From assembly GCA_002440705.1 (NCBI GenBank), contig DJVA01000079.1:1-22545 (forward strand): a stretch of 22,545 nt of DNA. The letters are read 5' to 3'. How positions within the stretch are numbered: the stretch's first letter is position 1; every line of letters begins with the position of its first letter. Origin of the DNA: Flavobacteriaceae bacterium UBA6268 (GTDB taxonomy: Bacteria; Bacteroidota; Bacteroidia; Flavobacteriales; Flavobacteriaceae). The position numbers were made by a program, and so were the translations under genes. The notes below the pieces were generated by a model. It was given only the letters and a program-made list of their open reading frames with translations, was not told the origin of the DNA and ran no database searches. Shown here in pieces: positions 14,402 through 21,833 of the stretch.

Positions 14402-15982
14402 ATGAAAACGAAATATATAGGACTGTTACTTATCGCCTTAGGCTTTGTAGGTTGTAACGAAGACGACAGTACTTCTCCGGACATGATGACCGTGGAATTG
14501 ACCGCCGGGAGTGCCGATTTTTCAAATTATGTGGCCATAGGAGCTTCTTTTACCGCAGGATTTACGGACGGAGCCCTTTTTGTAGCGGGACAGGACAATT
14601 CCTTTCCAAACATTCTTTCTCAGCAATTTGCGGCCATAGGTGGAGGAAATTTCAACCAACCGTATACCAGCGATAATGTTGGTGGGCTGCTTTATGGAGG
14701 AAACCTCATAGCAAATCCCCGTTTGTATTTCAACGGTTCGGGGCCAGCAGTTCTGGAAGCCAATCCTACAACGGAAGTTACGAGCGTGGTATCTGGCCCA
14801 TTTAACAATATGGGCGTTCCGGGGGCGAAGAGTTTTCATTTTGTAGCCAATGGATATGGTAATTTGGCAGGGGTTCCTCTAGGACTTGCCAACCCTTATT
14901 ACGCAAGGATGGCCTCTGGTGCCAATGCTTCTATTTTGGCGGATGCCTTGGCTCAAGGACCTTCTTTTTTCAGCCTATCTGAAGTAGGAGGCAATGATGT
15001 GTTGAGCTTTGCAACCTCAGGTGGAAGTGGCGTGGACCAAACAGGAAATTTCGACCCTTCCACGTATGGTTCCAACGACATAACCGATCCTACGGTCTTT
15101 GCAAATGTATTTAGCTCTATGGTTGGCGCCCTTACTGCAACGGGAGCTAAAGGGGTGGTTACCAATGTTCCTTATGTTACTAATTTGCCTTACTTTACTA
15201 CAGTACCTTATGCGCCTCTTGATCCTACCGATCCCGATTTTGGGCCTCAAATTCCTGTGCTAAATGCCACATTTGCGCCACTAAATCAAGCATTCGCATT
15301 CTTGGGAATGCCAGAACGCTCCATTGTTTTTTCTGAAACCGCTGCGAGCCCCGTAGTGATTTTTGACGAAACCCTGCCAAACATTTCTGAAGCCTTGTAC
15401 CAAGTATTGCTGGGTGGAGGTTTGGATCCCCTTACCGCACAATTGCTTTCGGCCCAATTTGCGCAATCGCGTCAGGCAACCGCCGATGATTTAATGGTGC
15501 TGCCAAGTGCCAATGTGATAGGAACCTTAAATGAGGACTATTTCAACCAATTAATCGGATTAGGAGTACCCGCAGCAACAGCCGGACAATTGGCAATTAA
15601 TGGCATTACATACCCCATGGAAGATCAATGGGTGCTCACAGGGGTTGAAACCCAAAGTGTCATCACGGCCACCAATGCCTACAATACGACTATTTCCAGT
15701 GTGGCTTCCTCATCGGGTGTAGCCTTGGTAGATTTGAAAGGTATTTTGGAAGAGGCTTCCACTTCGGGAGTGGCATTCGATAATTTTACCATGACCACCG
15801 ATTTGGTCTTTGGAGGTCTGGTGAGTCTGGATGGCGTGCACCTTACTGCAAGGGGGTATGCCCTGATGGCCAATAAATTTTTGGAAGCCATCGATGCCGC
15901 TTACGGCTCTAACTTTATAGAGGCTGGACAAGTGGCTAAAGCCAATCACTATGTAGTGAACTACCCGCCGGAGTTGCAATAA
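14402..15982 (+). CDS. SGNH/GDSL-family lipoprotein hydrolase
   Basis: This 526-residue lipoprotein starts at the ATG at 14402 with a signal peptide ending in the lipobox FVGC (C18). A longer frame from 14324 would overlap the receptor gene and hide the signal, so I reject it. SGNH hydrolase blocks are visible: block I as GASFTAG (47-53, Ser49 the likely nucleophile; Asp of GDS is Ala), NMGVPGA (136-142) as block II, GGND (196-199) as block III, and DGVHLTARGY (477-486) as block V with D477 and H480. All catalytic positions are therefore present. The core is long because of an insertion of roughly 270 residues between blocks III and V. It lies 19 bp after the TonB receptor gene and probably acts at the cell surface or periplasm to release an acyl or acetyl group from the imported ligand. 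Substrate unknown. Confidence 0.87.
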   Translation: MKTKYIGLLLIALGFVGCNEDDSTSPDMMTVELTAGSADFSNYVAIGASFTAGFTDGALFVAGQDNSFPNILSQQFAAIGGGNFNQPYTSDNVGGLLYGGNLIANPRLYFNGSGPAVLEANPTTEVTSVVSGPFNNMGVPGAKSFHFVANGYGNLAGVPLGLANPYYARMASGANASILADALAQGPSFFSLSEVGGNDVLSFATSGGSGVDQTGNFDPSTYGSNDITDPTVFANVFSSMVGALTATGAKGVVTNVPYVTNLPYFTTVPYAPLDPTDPDFGPQIPVLNATFAPLNQAFAFLGMPERSIVFSETAASPVVIFDETLPNISEALYQVLLGGGLDPLTAQLLSAQFAQSRQATADDLMVLPSANVIGTLNEDYFNQLIGLGVPAATAGQLAINGITYPMEDQWVLTGVETQSVITATNAYNTTISSVASSSGVALVDLKGILEEASTSGVAFDNFTMTTDLVFGGLVSLDGVHLTARGYALMANKFLEAIDAAYGSNFIEAGQVAKANHYVVNYPPELQ

Positions 15983-15995
15983 GAAATCTATTCTG

Positions 15996-16029
15996 AAAAA
16001 GCCCTTTACATTTTGAAAGGGCTTTTTTT
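15996..16029 (+). terminator. intrinsic terminator after the SGNH lipoprotein gene
   Basis: GCCCTTT (16001-16007) pairs with AAAGGGC (16016-16022) around an eight-base loop, followed by seven T. The flanking A5 and T5 extend the stem to 12 bp, so it could work on both strands. It starts 13 bp past the stop codon and ends the receptor-lipoprotein unit. Confidence 0.9.
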
Positions 16030-16089
16030 ATGAAGAATTCCTGTATATTTAAGAGCTAGGTACATCAAACACTTTATGAGCGTATTGCT

Positions 16090-18837
16090 ATGAAAATATT
16101 GGGGTTCTTTATTTTTATTTTCCTGCCTTTTTTGGTTTATTCACAAACCATAAATTTTCCCGACAGCAATTTTAAAAATGCATTGATTGAAGATGGCGTC
16201 GACACTAACAATGATGGAGAAATTCAGGTAAGCGAGGCAGAGGCTGTCAATTCCCTACAAATTAATCAAGAGCTGATTTCTGATTTAACGGGTATCGCAT
16301 ATTTTGTAAATGTTGAGGTCTTGGACTGCAGTGGAAATCAATTAACCACTGTCGACTTAAGTAACAATCTTGCATTAAGTGTTCTTAGCATATCCGATAA
16401 TCAATTGACTGAATTGATTTTGGGTGCAAACACTAATCTTTTGCAAGTTGAGGCCAGTGGCAATTTCCTCTCGTCGATAGACCTGAGCCAAGCCGAAAAC
16501 CTGTCCGACTTGCAATTGGGGGCTAATCAATTTACCAGCATCGATTTAAGCAACAATCATGCACTTAACGAACTCAGAATGGGGTCAAACCAGCTTACAT
16601 CAATTGATTTAACTGGGAATCTTGCTTTGGAAATCCTTGCTATTGAAAACAATTCCCTTGATGCACTCAATCTCACAGCGAACATCAATCTACAAGGACT
16701 TAATTGTCTGGGCAATGGGCTAACAAGCTTGTTATTGCCAGCAAATTGCATCTCTGAAATAGACTGTTCTAACAATAATCTGGAATCTTTGACGATTCCA
16801 AATGGTAGTTGCCTCTATGTGCTAAGTTGTAACGACAACAACCTGGCAAACTTAGATTTTGGAAATGGAGCCGCCCCTTTTTTTAGTTTATTATACTGTT
16901 ACAACAACCAATTGAGCAGCCTGGACCTCTTCGGCATGGAAAACCTTTCGGTAATTCATGCTTACAACAACCAATTAACAGAATTGGACTTATCTGGGAC
17001 TCCAAATGCCTCCTCCATTCTCCTTAGTAATAATGCCTTAACGAGTATTGATTTAACAGGAGTGGAAGCTATTGGAAACTTGGATGTTAGCAACAACCAG
17101 CTAACTTCTATTGACTTCAGCACAAATTATTCTGTCCAGTCTGTGGAGTGTTCAAACAACCATTTGACCGAGCTGGTGTTCGATCATGAAATGACCCTTT
17201 CCAATCTGTTTTGTTCCTTCAATGATTTAACAAGTTTAGACCTAGGCAAATTGCCTTTTTTAGATTATTTCATTGTTGGGGATAACCCCAATTTGGCGTA
17301 TGTAATATTGAAAAACGGAAACAACGATAATTTTGGGCCTTCCGTTATAGGGAATGGCTTCAATAATTTGGACAACCTTCAGATTGTATGTGTAGATGAT
17401 GAAAATTCAATTTTTGCCAACCTGTTACAGGATTTTTTGGGTCCTGATGTGGTAATCACCGACTTTTGTTCGTTCCTGCCGGGAGATGATTATTCGGTTG
17501 TTACTGGAAAAACAAGAGTTGACAGTAACCAGAACGGTTGTGACCCTAATGACTTGTCCTATCCACACATGGGGTTGTTTACCACCAATGGTATAAATAA
17601 TGAGACTTTTTACAGTAACGGCTTGGGTAATTTTATCATTCCGCTTGCAGATGGGGATTATACCGTAGCACCTTTGATTGAAAACCCAACGTATTACACC
17701 GTTTCCCCTGCCAATGTTGCCATTAGCTTTCCAACAGACCCATCTCCTTTTGAACAGGACTTTTGTGCTGTTCCCAATGGCATCTTTAATGACCTTGAAA
17801 TCATAATCCTTCCACTTACTGACGCTCGCCCTGGATTTGATGCGGAGTACCGGGTTTTTTACCGGAATAAGGGAACTACCAGCTTAACCGCAAATATAAC
17901 TTTGACCTATCAGGATGATTACATGGATTTGATTAGTTCTTCCGTAACGCCCTCAAGCCAAGGTATTGGGATTTTGGAATGGAATGGTATTTTTCTAAAC
18001 CCAATGGAAGAAGGGCAAATAGATTTTTCAATGGCTTTGAATCCCCCTACCGATCCCAATTTCCCATTAAACGGGAATGATATGCTAACATTTTTAGGAG
18101 CCATCGATCCTGTAATCAATGATGAAACTCCAGAGGATAATGAGTTCGAGTTACAACAAATCGTTGTGAGTTCCTTGGACCCCAACGACATCACATGCCT
18201 TCAAGGAATGCAAATTGAGTTTCAGGAAGTAGGAGATTACGTCCACTATTTGATTCGCTTTGAAAACGTAGGTACGGCCAATGCGATTAATGTGAAAATA
18301 TCCAACCAGATAGATATAAATCAACTGGACCCTACCAGTATGATTCCAATACAAGCAAGTCATGACATGATTGCAAGTAGTTCGGATCAAGGCTTGATGG
18401 AGTTTATTTTTGAAGATATCAATCTCCCTTACAACGATGAAAATGACGATGGATTTGTACTCTATAAAATTAAAACAAAATCCGATTTGGAGATCGGGGA
18501 TGTTTTTACCAATCAGGCTGAAATATTTTTCGATTTTAATAGCCCCATCGCTACAAATATTGCTGCCACCGAAGTAGTGAACAACCTTTCCGCGAATGAT
18601 TTCCGTAAATTGAATGTTGTAAAACTATTTCCTAACCCAACAAAAGGAGGGCTAACAATAGCCATGACCCACGGGACTATCTACAAAATTGTTTTGTGCG
18701 ACATTTTGGGAAATGAAATCATGACCATTGAGGACGAACAGCGCCAAGCTTTTGATTTGGATGTGTCAAAATTATCCCATGGAATTTATTTCGTTTCGGT
18801 AAATGATGAAACCCCTCTCAAATTGATCAAGAATTGA
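16090..18837 (+). CDS. secreted leucine-rich-repeat protein with T9SS sorting domain
   Basis: The 915-residue product is predicted to be exported by Sec and then by the type IX system. A signal peptide covers residues 1-19 (LVYSQ). Next come a short entry domain (INFPDSNFKNALIE) and an EF-hand-like loop (D38, N40, D42, E44, E49 in DTNNDGEIQVSE). Leucine-rich repeats of about 21 residues, built on LxSNNxLTSIDLS, run from about 65 to 430. A middle region of immunoglobulin-like and DUF7619-type sequence extends to about 835 (SLDPND near 695, FDFNSPIATN near 815). The C-terminal sorting domain starts at KLFPNPTKGG (845) and ends with GIYFVSVNDETPLKLIKN. It probably acts on the cell surface in adhesion. 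It ends in tandem stops TGA-TAG. It stands alone between a terminator and the atpD promoter. Domain calls are strong; function is not known. Confidence 0.92.
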   Translation: MKILGFFIFIFLPFLVYSQTINFPDSNFKNALIEDGVDTNNDGEIQVSEAEAVNSLQINQELISDLTGIAYFVNVEVLDCSGNQLTTVDLSNNLALSVLSISDNQLTELILGANTNLLQVEASGNFLSSIDLSQAENLSDLQLGANQFTSIDLSNNHALNELRMGSNQLTSIDLTGNLALEILAIENNSLDALNLTANINLQGLNCLGNGLTSLLLPANCISEIDCSNNNLESLTIPNGSCLYVLSCNDNNLANLDFGNGAAPFFSLLYCYNNQLSSLDLFGMENLSVIHAYNNQLTELDLSGTPNASSILLSNNALTSIDLTGVEAIGNLDVSNNQLTSIDFSTNYSVQSVECSNNHLTELVFDHEMTLSNLFCSFNDLTSLDLGKLPFLDYFIVGDNPNLAYVILKNGNNDNFGPSVIGNGFNNLDNLQIVCVDDENSIFANLLQDFLGPDVVITDFCSFLPGDDYSVVTGKTRVDSNQNGCDPNDLSYPHMGLFTTNGINNETFYSNGLGNFIIPLADGDYTVAPLIENPTYYTVSPANVAISFPTDPSPFEQDFCAVPNGIFNDLEIIILPLTDARPGFDAEYRVFYRNKGTTSLTANITLTYQDDYMDLISSSVTPSSQGIGILEWNGIFLNPMEEGQIDFSMALNPPTDPNFPLNGNDMLTFLGAIDPVINDETPEDNEFELQQIVVSSLDPNDITCLQGMQIEFQEVGDYVHYLIRFENVGTANAINVKISNQIDINQLDPTSMIPIQASHDMIASSSDQGLMEFIFEDINLPYNDENDDGFVLYKIKTKSDLEIGDVFTNQAEIFFDFNSPIATNIAATEVVNNLSANDFRKLNVVKLFPNPTKGGLTIAMTHGTIYKIVLCDILGNEIMTIEDEQRQAFDLDVSKLSHGIYFVSVNDETPLKLIKN

Positions 18838-18926
18838 TAGACGATCTAGCTTCAAGGGCCTAAAATCAAGTTGGGGAAAACGACTGCTAGGCTTTATGCA
18901 AAAAGCGGTAAAAATTTAAAAATCCA
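18838..18926. other. short spacer between LRR gene and atpD promoter
   Basis: I see no convincing terminator after the LRR gene. CTAGC and GCTAG words occur about 40 bp apart, which is too far for a stable terminator hairpin. Confidence 0.3.
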
Positions 18927-18958
18927 TTGTTTTTTTAAGACAGAAAAACATATCTTTG
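18927..18958 (+). promoter_or_regulatory. promoter of atpD-atpC
   Basis: TTG at 18927-18929 and TATCTTTG at 18951-18958 match the Bacteroidota -33 (TTG) and -7 (TAnnTTTG) boxes, with a 21-bp spacer within the usual range. The -7 box is followed by about 60 bp of leader before the atpD ATG. This is the best promoter match in the window. Confidence 0.75.
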
Positions 18959-18970
18959 CACCGATTTTAA

Positions 18971-18990
18971 AAGGGCGGTTTTTTGCCCTT
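18971..18990 (+). promoter_or_regulatory. leader hairpin of atpD transcript
   Basis: AAGGGC (18971-18976) and GCCCTT (18985-18990) form a six-base-pair stem with a loop GGTTTTTT, within the 5' leader 29 bp before the atpD start. The T-rich loop and weak stem do not make a terminator. It could stabilise the mRNA or be a control point, but it may be incidental. Confidence 0.4.
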
Positions 18991-19019
18991 CATTCAGTTA
19001 AAAAATAAATACTTACATA

Positions 19020-20525
19020 ATGTCAAAAGTTACCGGAAAAGTTGCACAAATCATCGGCCCAGTGGTGGATGTCGTTTTTGAAAGTGGAGTGGATCTTCCA
19101 AAAATTTACGACTCCTTGGAAGTCGATAACAATGGAAACAACCTTGTACTGGAAGTACAGTCCCACATTGGGGAAAATATGGTACGAACCATTTCCATGG
19201 ACTCCACCGACGGTTTGAGCCGTGGTGTAGACGCCAAAATTACTGGTGCGCCTATCCAAATGCCCATTGGAGAAGATGTATATGGCAGGCTTTTCAACGT
19301 AATTGGAGATGCCATTGACGGTATCGGTAACCTTCCCAAAACTGGCGAGAATGGGTTGCCCATTCACCGTGAAGCTCCAAAGTTTGAAGATTTATCCACC
19401 ACGACCGAAGTACTTTTTACAGGAATAAAAGTCATCGATTTGATCGAGCCTTATGCCAAAGGAGGAAAGATTGGTTTGTTTGGTGGCGCTGGTGTGGGTA
19501 AAACCGTATTGATCCAGGAACTCATCAATAACATCGCAAAGGGACACGGAGGACTTTCCGTATTTGCCGGTGTTGGAGAACGTACCCGTGAAGGGAACGA
19601 CCTACTTCGTGAAATGCTGGAATCGGGCATCATTAAGTACGGTGAAGGATTTTTGCATTCCATGGAAGAAGGGGGATGGGACTTGACGAAAGTGGACAAG
19701 AAATCCTTGAAGGAGTCCAAAGCAACTTTTGTGTTTGGACAGATGAACGAACCTCCTGGAGCACGTGCCCGTGTGGCCCTTTCCGGTCTGACCATTGCTG
19801 AATACTTCCGTGATGGAGCGGGCGACGGGCAAGGAAAGGATGTGTTGTTCTTTGTGGACAACATCTTCCGTTTTACCCAAGCAGGTTCGGAAGTATCCGC
19901 ACTTTTAGGGCGTATGCCTTCCGCAGTAGGATACCAACCTACCTTGGCCACCGAAATGGGGGCCATGCAGGAGCGTATTACGTCTACCAAAAGAGGGTCC
20001 ATTACATCGGTGCAAGCCGTTTACGTGCCTGCGGATGACTTGACCGATCCGGCGCCTGCTACTACTTTTGCCCACTTAGATGCTACCACCGTATTGTCCC
20101 GTAAGATTGCCGAGTTGGGAATTTACCCAGCGGTGGATCCGTTGGATTCCACTTCCCGAATCCTTACCGCCGACATCCTTGGTAAAGAGCATTACGACTG
20201 TGCACAACGTGTAAAAGAGTTGTTGCAGCGCTATAAAGAACTTCAAGACATCATTGCCATTTTGGGGATGGAAGAACTTTCGGAAGAAGATAAGATGGCC
20301 GTAGGCCGTGCCCGCCGTGTACAGCGATTCCTTTCCCAACCTTTCCACGTAGCTGAACAGTTTACGGGGATTCCAGGAGTATTGGTAGACATTAAGGATA
20401 CCATTAAAGGGTTCAACATGATCATGGATGGTGAATTGGACCACCTTCCCGAAGCAGCTTTCAACTTGAAAGGAACTATCGAAGATGCCATCGAGGCAGG
20501 AGAGAAAATGTTGGCTGAAGCCTAA
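19020..20525 (+). CDS. atpD: F0F1 ATP synthase beta subunit
   Basis: AtpD carries the catalytic nucleotide sites of the F1 head. The 501-residue protein is full length, with Walker A GGAGVGKT at 155-162, the signature PSAVGYQPTLATEMG around 300-314, and the acidic DELSEED-type loop seen here as EELSEEDK. The ATG at 19020 starts MSKVTGKVAQIIGPVVDV, typical of the family. It forms an operon with atpC, 12 bp downstream. The other F0F1 genes are not in this window, which fits the split arrangement known in Bacteroidota where beta and epsilon lie apart from the rest. A good promoter lies upstream, and a terminator follows atpC. Identification is secure. Confidence 0.99.
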   Translation: MSKVTGKVAQIIGPVVDVVFESGVDLPKIYDSLEVDNNGNNLVLEVQSHIGENMVRTISMDSTDGLSRGVDAKITGAPIQMPIGEDVYGRLFNVIGDAIDGIGNLPKTGENGLPIHREAPKFEDLSTTTEVLFTGIKVIDLIEPYAKGGKIGLFGGAGVGKTVLIQELINNIAKGHGGLSVFAGVGERTREGNDLLREMLESGIIKYGEGFLHSMEEGGWDLTKVDKKSLKESKATFVFGQMNEPPGARARVALSGLTIAEYFRDGAGDGQGKDVLFFVDNIFRFTQAGSEVSALLGRMPSAVGYQPTLATEMGAMQERITSTKRGSITSVQAVYVPADDLTDPAPATTFAHLDATTVLSRKIAELGIYPAVDPLDSTSRILTADILGKEHYDCAQRVKELLQRYKELQDIIAILGMEELSEEDKMAVGRARRVQRFLSQPFHVAEQFTGIPGVLVDIKDTIKGFNMIMDGELDHLPEAAFNLKGTIEDAIEAGEKMLAEA

Positions 20526-20537
20526 AAACATAAAAGT

Positions 20538-20813
20538 ATGTACCTAGAGATTGTAACCCCTGAAGCATCCTTGGTAAGCGGTGAAGTAACTAGTGTCACT
20601 GTACCTGGTGTGGATGGAGAATTCCAAATGCTGAACAACCACGCGGCCATCGTTTCCCTATTGGGGAAAGGCAAAGTGAAGTTTGCTGGAAATCCTTCGA
20701 TTGCTGAAAACTTCAAAAGCAAATTTACTCAGGAAAATGGCAAATGGGTGCTCGAAATCAACAGCGGGACCGTACAGATGGCCCATAACAAAGTGATTGT
20801 TTTGGCTGATTAA
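20538..20813 (+). CDS. atpC: F0F1 ATP synthase epsilon subunit, short form
   Basis: AtpC is the epsilon subunit that joins the central stalk to the c-ring. The 91-residue product has the N-terminal beta-sandwich (MYLEIVTPEASLVSGEV at 1-17, GEFQMLNNHAAIVSLL at 27-42) and ends after VIVLAD. The usual C-terminal helical hairpin, which brings the family to about 130-140 residues and can inhibit ATP hydrolysis in many bacteria, is absent. An in-frame stop is followed by the terminator, so this is a genuine short form and not a local break. Short epsilon subunits are common in Bacteroidota. The lack of the inhibitory arm suggests another way of controlling ATP hydrolysis, which is inference. Confidence 0.97.
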   Translation: MYLEIVTPEASLVSGEVTSVTVPGVDGEFQMLNNHAAIVSLLGKGKVKFAGNPSIAENFKSKFTQENGKWVLEINSGTVQMAHNKVIVLAD

Positions 20814-20837
20814 GAATTAACTACCATATATAACAAG

Positions 20838-20868
20838 AAAACCCAAACCTTCTGGTTTGGGTTTTTTT
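20838..20868 (+). terminator. intrinsic terminator after atpC
   Basis: CCCAAACC (20842-20849) pairs perfectly with GGTTTGGG (20854-20861) around the four-base loop TTCT, with A4 before and seven T after. It ends the atpD-atpC transcript. Confidence 0.93.
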
Positions 20869-20944
20869 ATGGTGCAAAGCGCTTTTGCCTATTCAATAAA
20901 ACTGTGTTACGCAATTATTAACGAAATATTACCAACTTGTTTTG

Positions 20945-20952
20945 TAATTTTG
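20945..20952 (+). promoter_or_regulatory. candidate -7 element of the cupin-like gene
   Basis: TAATTTTG matches TAnnTTTG and lies 17 bp before the ATG at 20970. A -33 TTG is not evident. Its position inside the longer open frame from 20937 supports the downstream ATG as the true start. Confidence 0.5.
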
Positions 20953-20969
20953 CTTCCTTATTTAAAGGC

Positions 20970-21833
20970 ATGGAGTTACAGCAAATAGATCGGGTCACTA
21001 CACTGACCAAGGAGGAATTCCTTAAAAACTATTTCAAGCCCCAAAAACCGGTCATTATTGAACGATTTGTGGAAGATTGGCCTGCTTTTGAAAAGTGGAA
21101 CCTCGATTACATGAAGGAGGTAGCAGGAGACAAGACGGTTCCATTGTACGACGACCGCCCCGTGGATTATAAGGATGGCTTCAACGAGCCCCACGCCAAA
21201 ATGAAGATGGCCGATTACATCGACTTGCTGAAAAAGGAACCTACCCGTTACCGCATTTTTTTGTGGAACATCCTAAAGGAAGTTCCCGAGCTTCAGGAAG
21301 ACTTTTCCTATCCCGATTTTGGGCTGAAACTGATGAAGGGATTGCCCATGTTGTTTTTTGGAGGGGAAGACAGCTATACTTTCATGCATTACGACATCGA
21401 TCTGGCGAATATTTTCCATTTTCATTTCCATGGGAAAAAGCAGGTAATCCTGTTTGATCAAGACCAGAACGATTACCTATACAAGATCCCGCATTCGTTG
21501 ATTGTTCGTGAGGACATCGATTTTAAGGATCCCGATTACGAAAAGTGGCCGGCCTTAAAAAAAGCCAAGGGATTTGTTGGGGATTTGGAACACGGCCATG
21601 TGCTGTACATGCCCGAAGGCTATTGGCATTACATGCGCTACGTAACCCCCGGATTTTCCATGAGCTTACGGGCCATTGCCCGCAACCCTAAAAACCTTTC
21701 CAGGGCTTTCTACAATATTTTCATCATGCGTCATTTCGATAACCTGATGCGCCGCTGGAAAGGACAGGCCTGGATCGATGGTAAAAATGAAAAAGCCATT
21801 TCCCGCACCCATGCTAAGTTGGGGATTTCTTAG
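20970..21833 (+). CDS. JmjC/cupin-like Fe(II) oxygenase family protein
   Basis: The 287-residue product belongs to the cupin_8/JmjC-like superfamily of probable Fe(II)/2-oxoglutarate-dependent oxygenases. The metal triad can be read as H140 and D142 in FMHYDID and H220 in GYWHYMRY. K158 in the HGKKQVILFD strand is a plausible 2-oxoglutarate contact. PVIIERFVEDWPA near 27-39 and a FFGGEDSYTFMHYD run are typical of the family. I start at the ATG at 20970, because a frame 11 codons longer has no family residues and crosses the -7 box. Protein hydroxylation or tRNA-modifying activity has been shown in relatives, but the substrate here is unknown. It stands alone after the atpC terminator, and its TAG overlaps the stop of the convergent gene. 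Confidence 0.86.
   Translation: MELQQIDRVTTLTKEEFLKNYFKPQKPVIIERFVEDWPAFEKWNLDYMKEVAGDKTVPLYDDRPVDYKDGFNEPHAKMKMADYIDLLKKEPTRYRIFLWNILKEVPELQEDFSYPDFGLKLMKGLPMLFFGGEDSYTFMHYDIDLANIFHFHFHGKKQVILFDQDQNDYLYKIPHSLIVREDIDFKDPDYEKWPALKKAKGFVGDLEHGHVLYMPEGYWHYMRYVTPGFSMSLRAIARNPKNLSRAFYNIFIMRHFDNLMRRWKGQAWIDGKNEKAISRTHAKLGIS

Noticed and set aside
20937..20969. Longer start for the cupin-like protein
   Set aside because: The 11 extra codons contain the -7 promoter match and precede a normal ATG with a family-like N-terminus.
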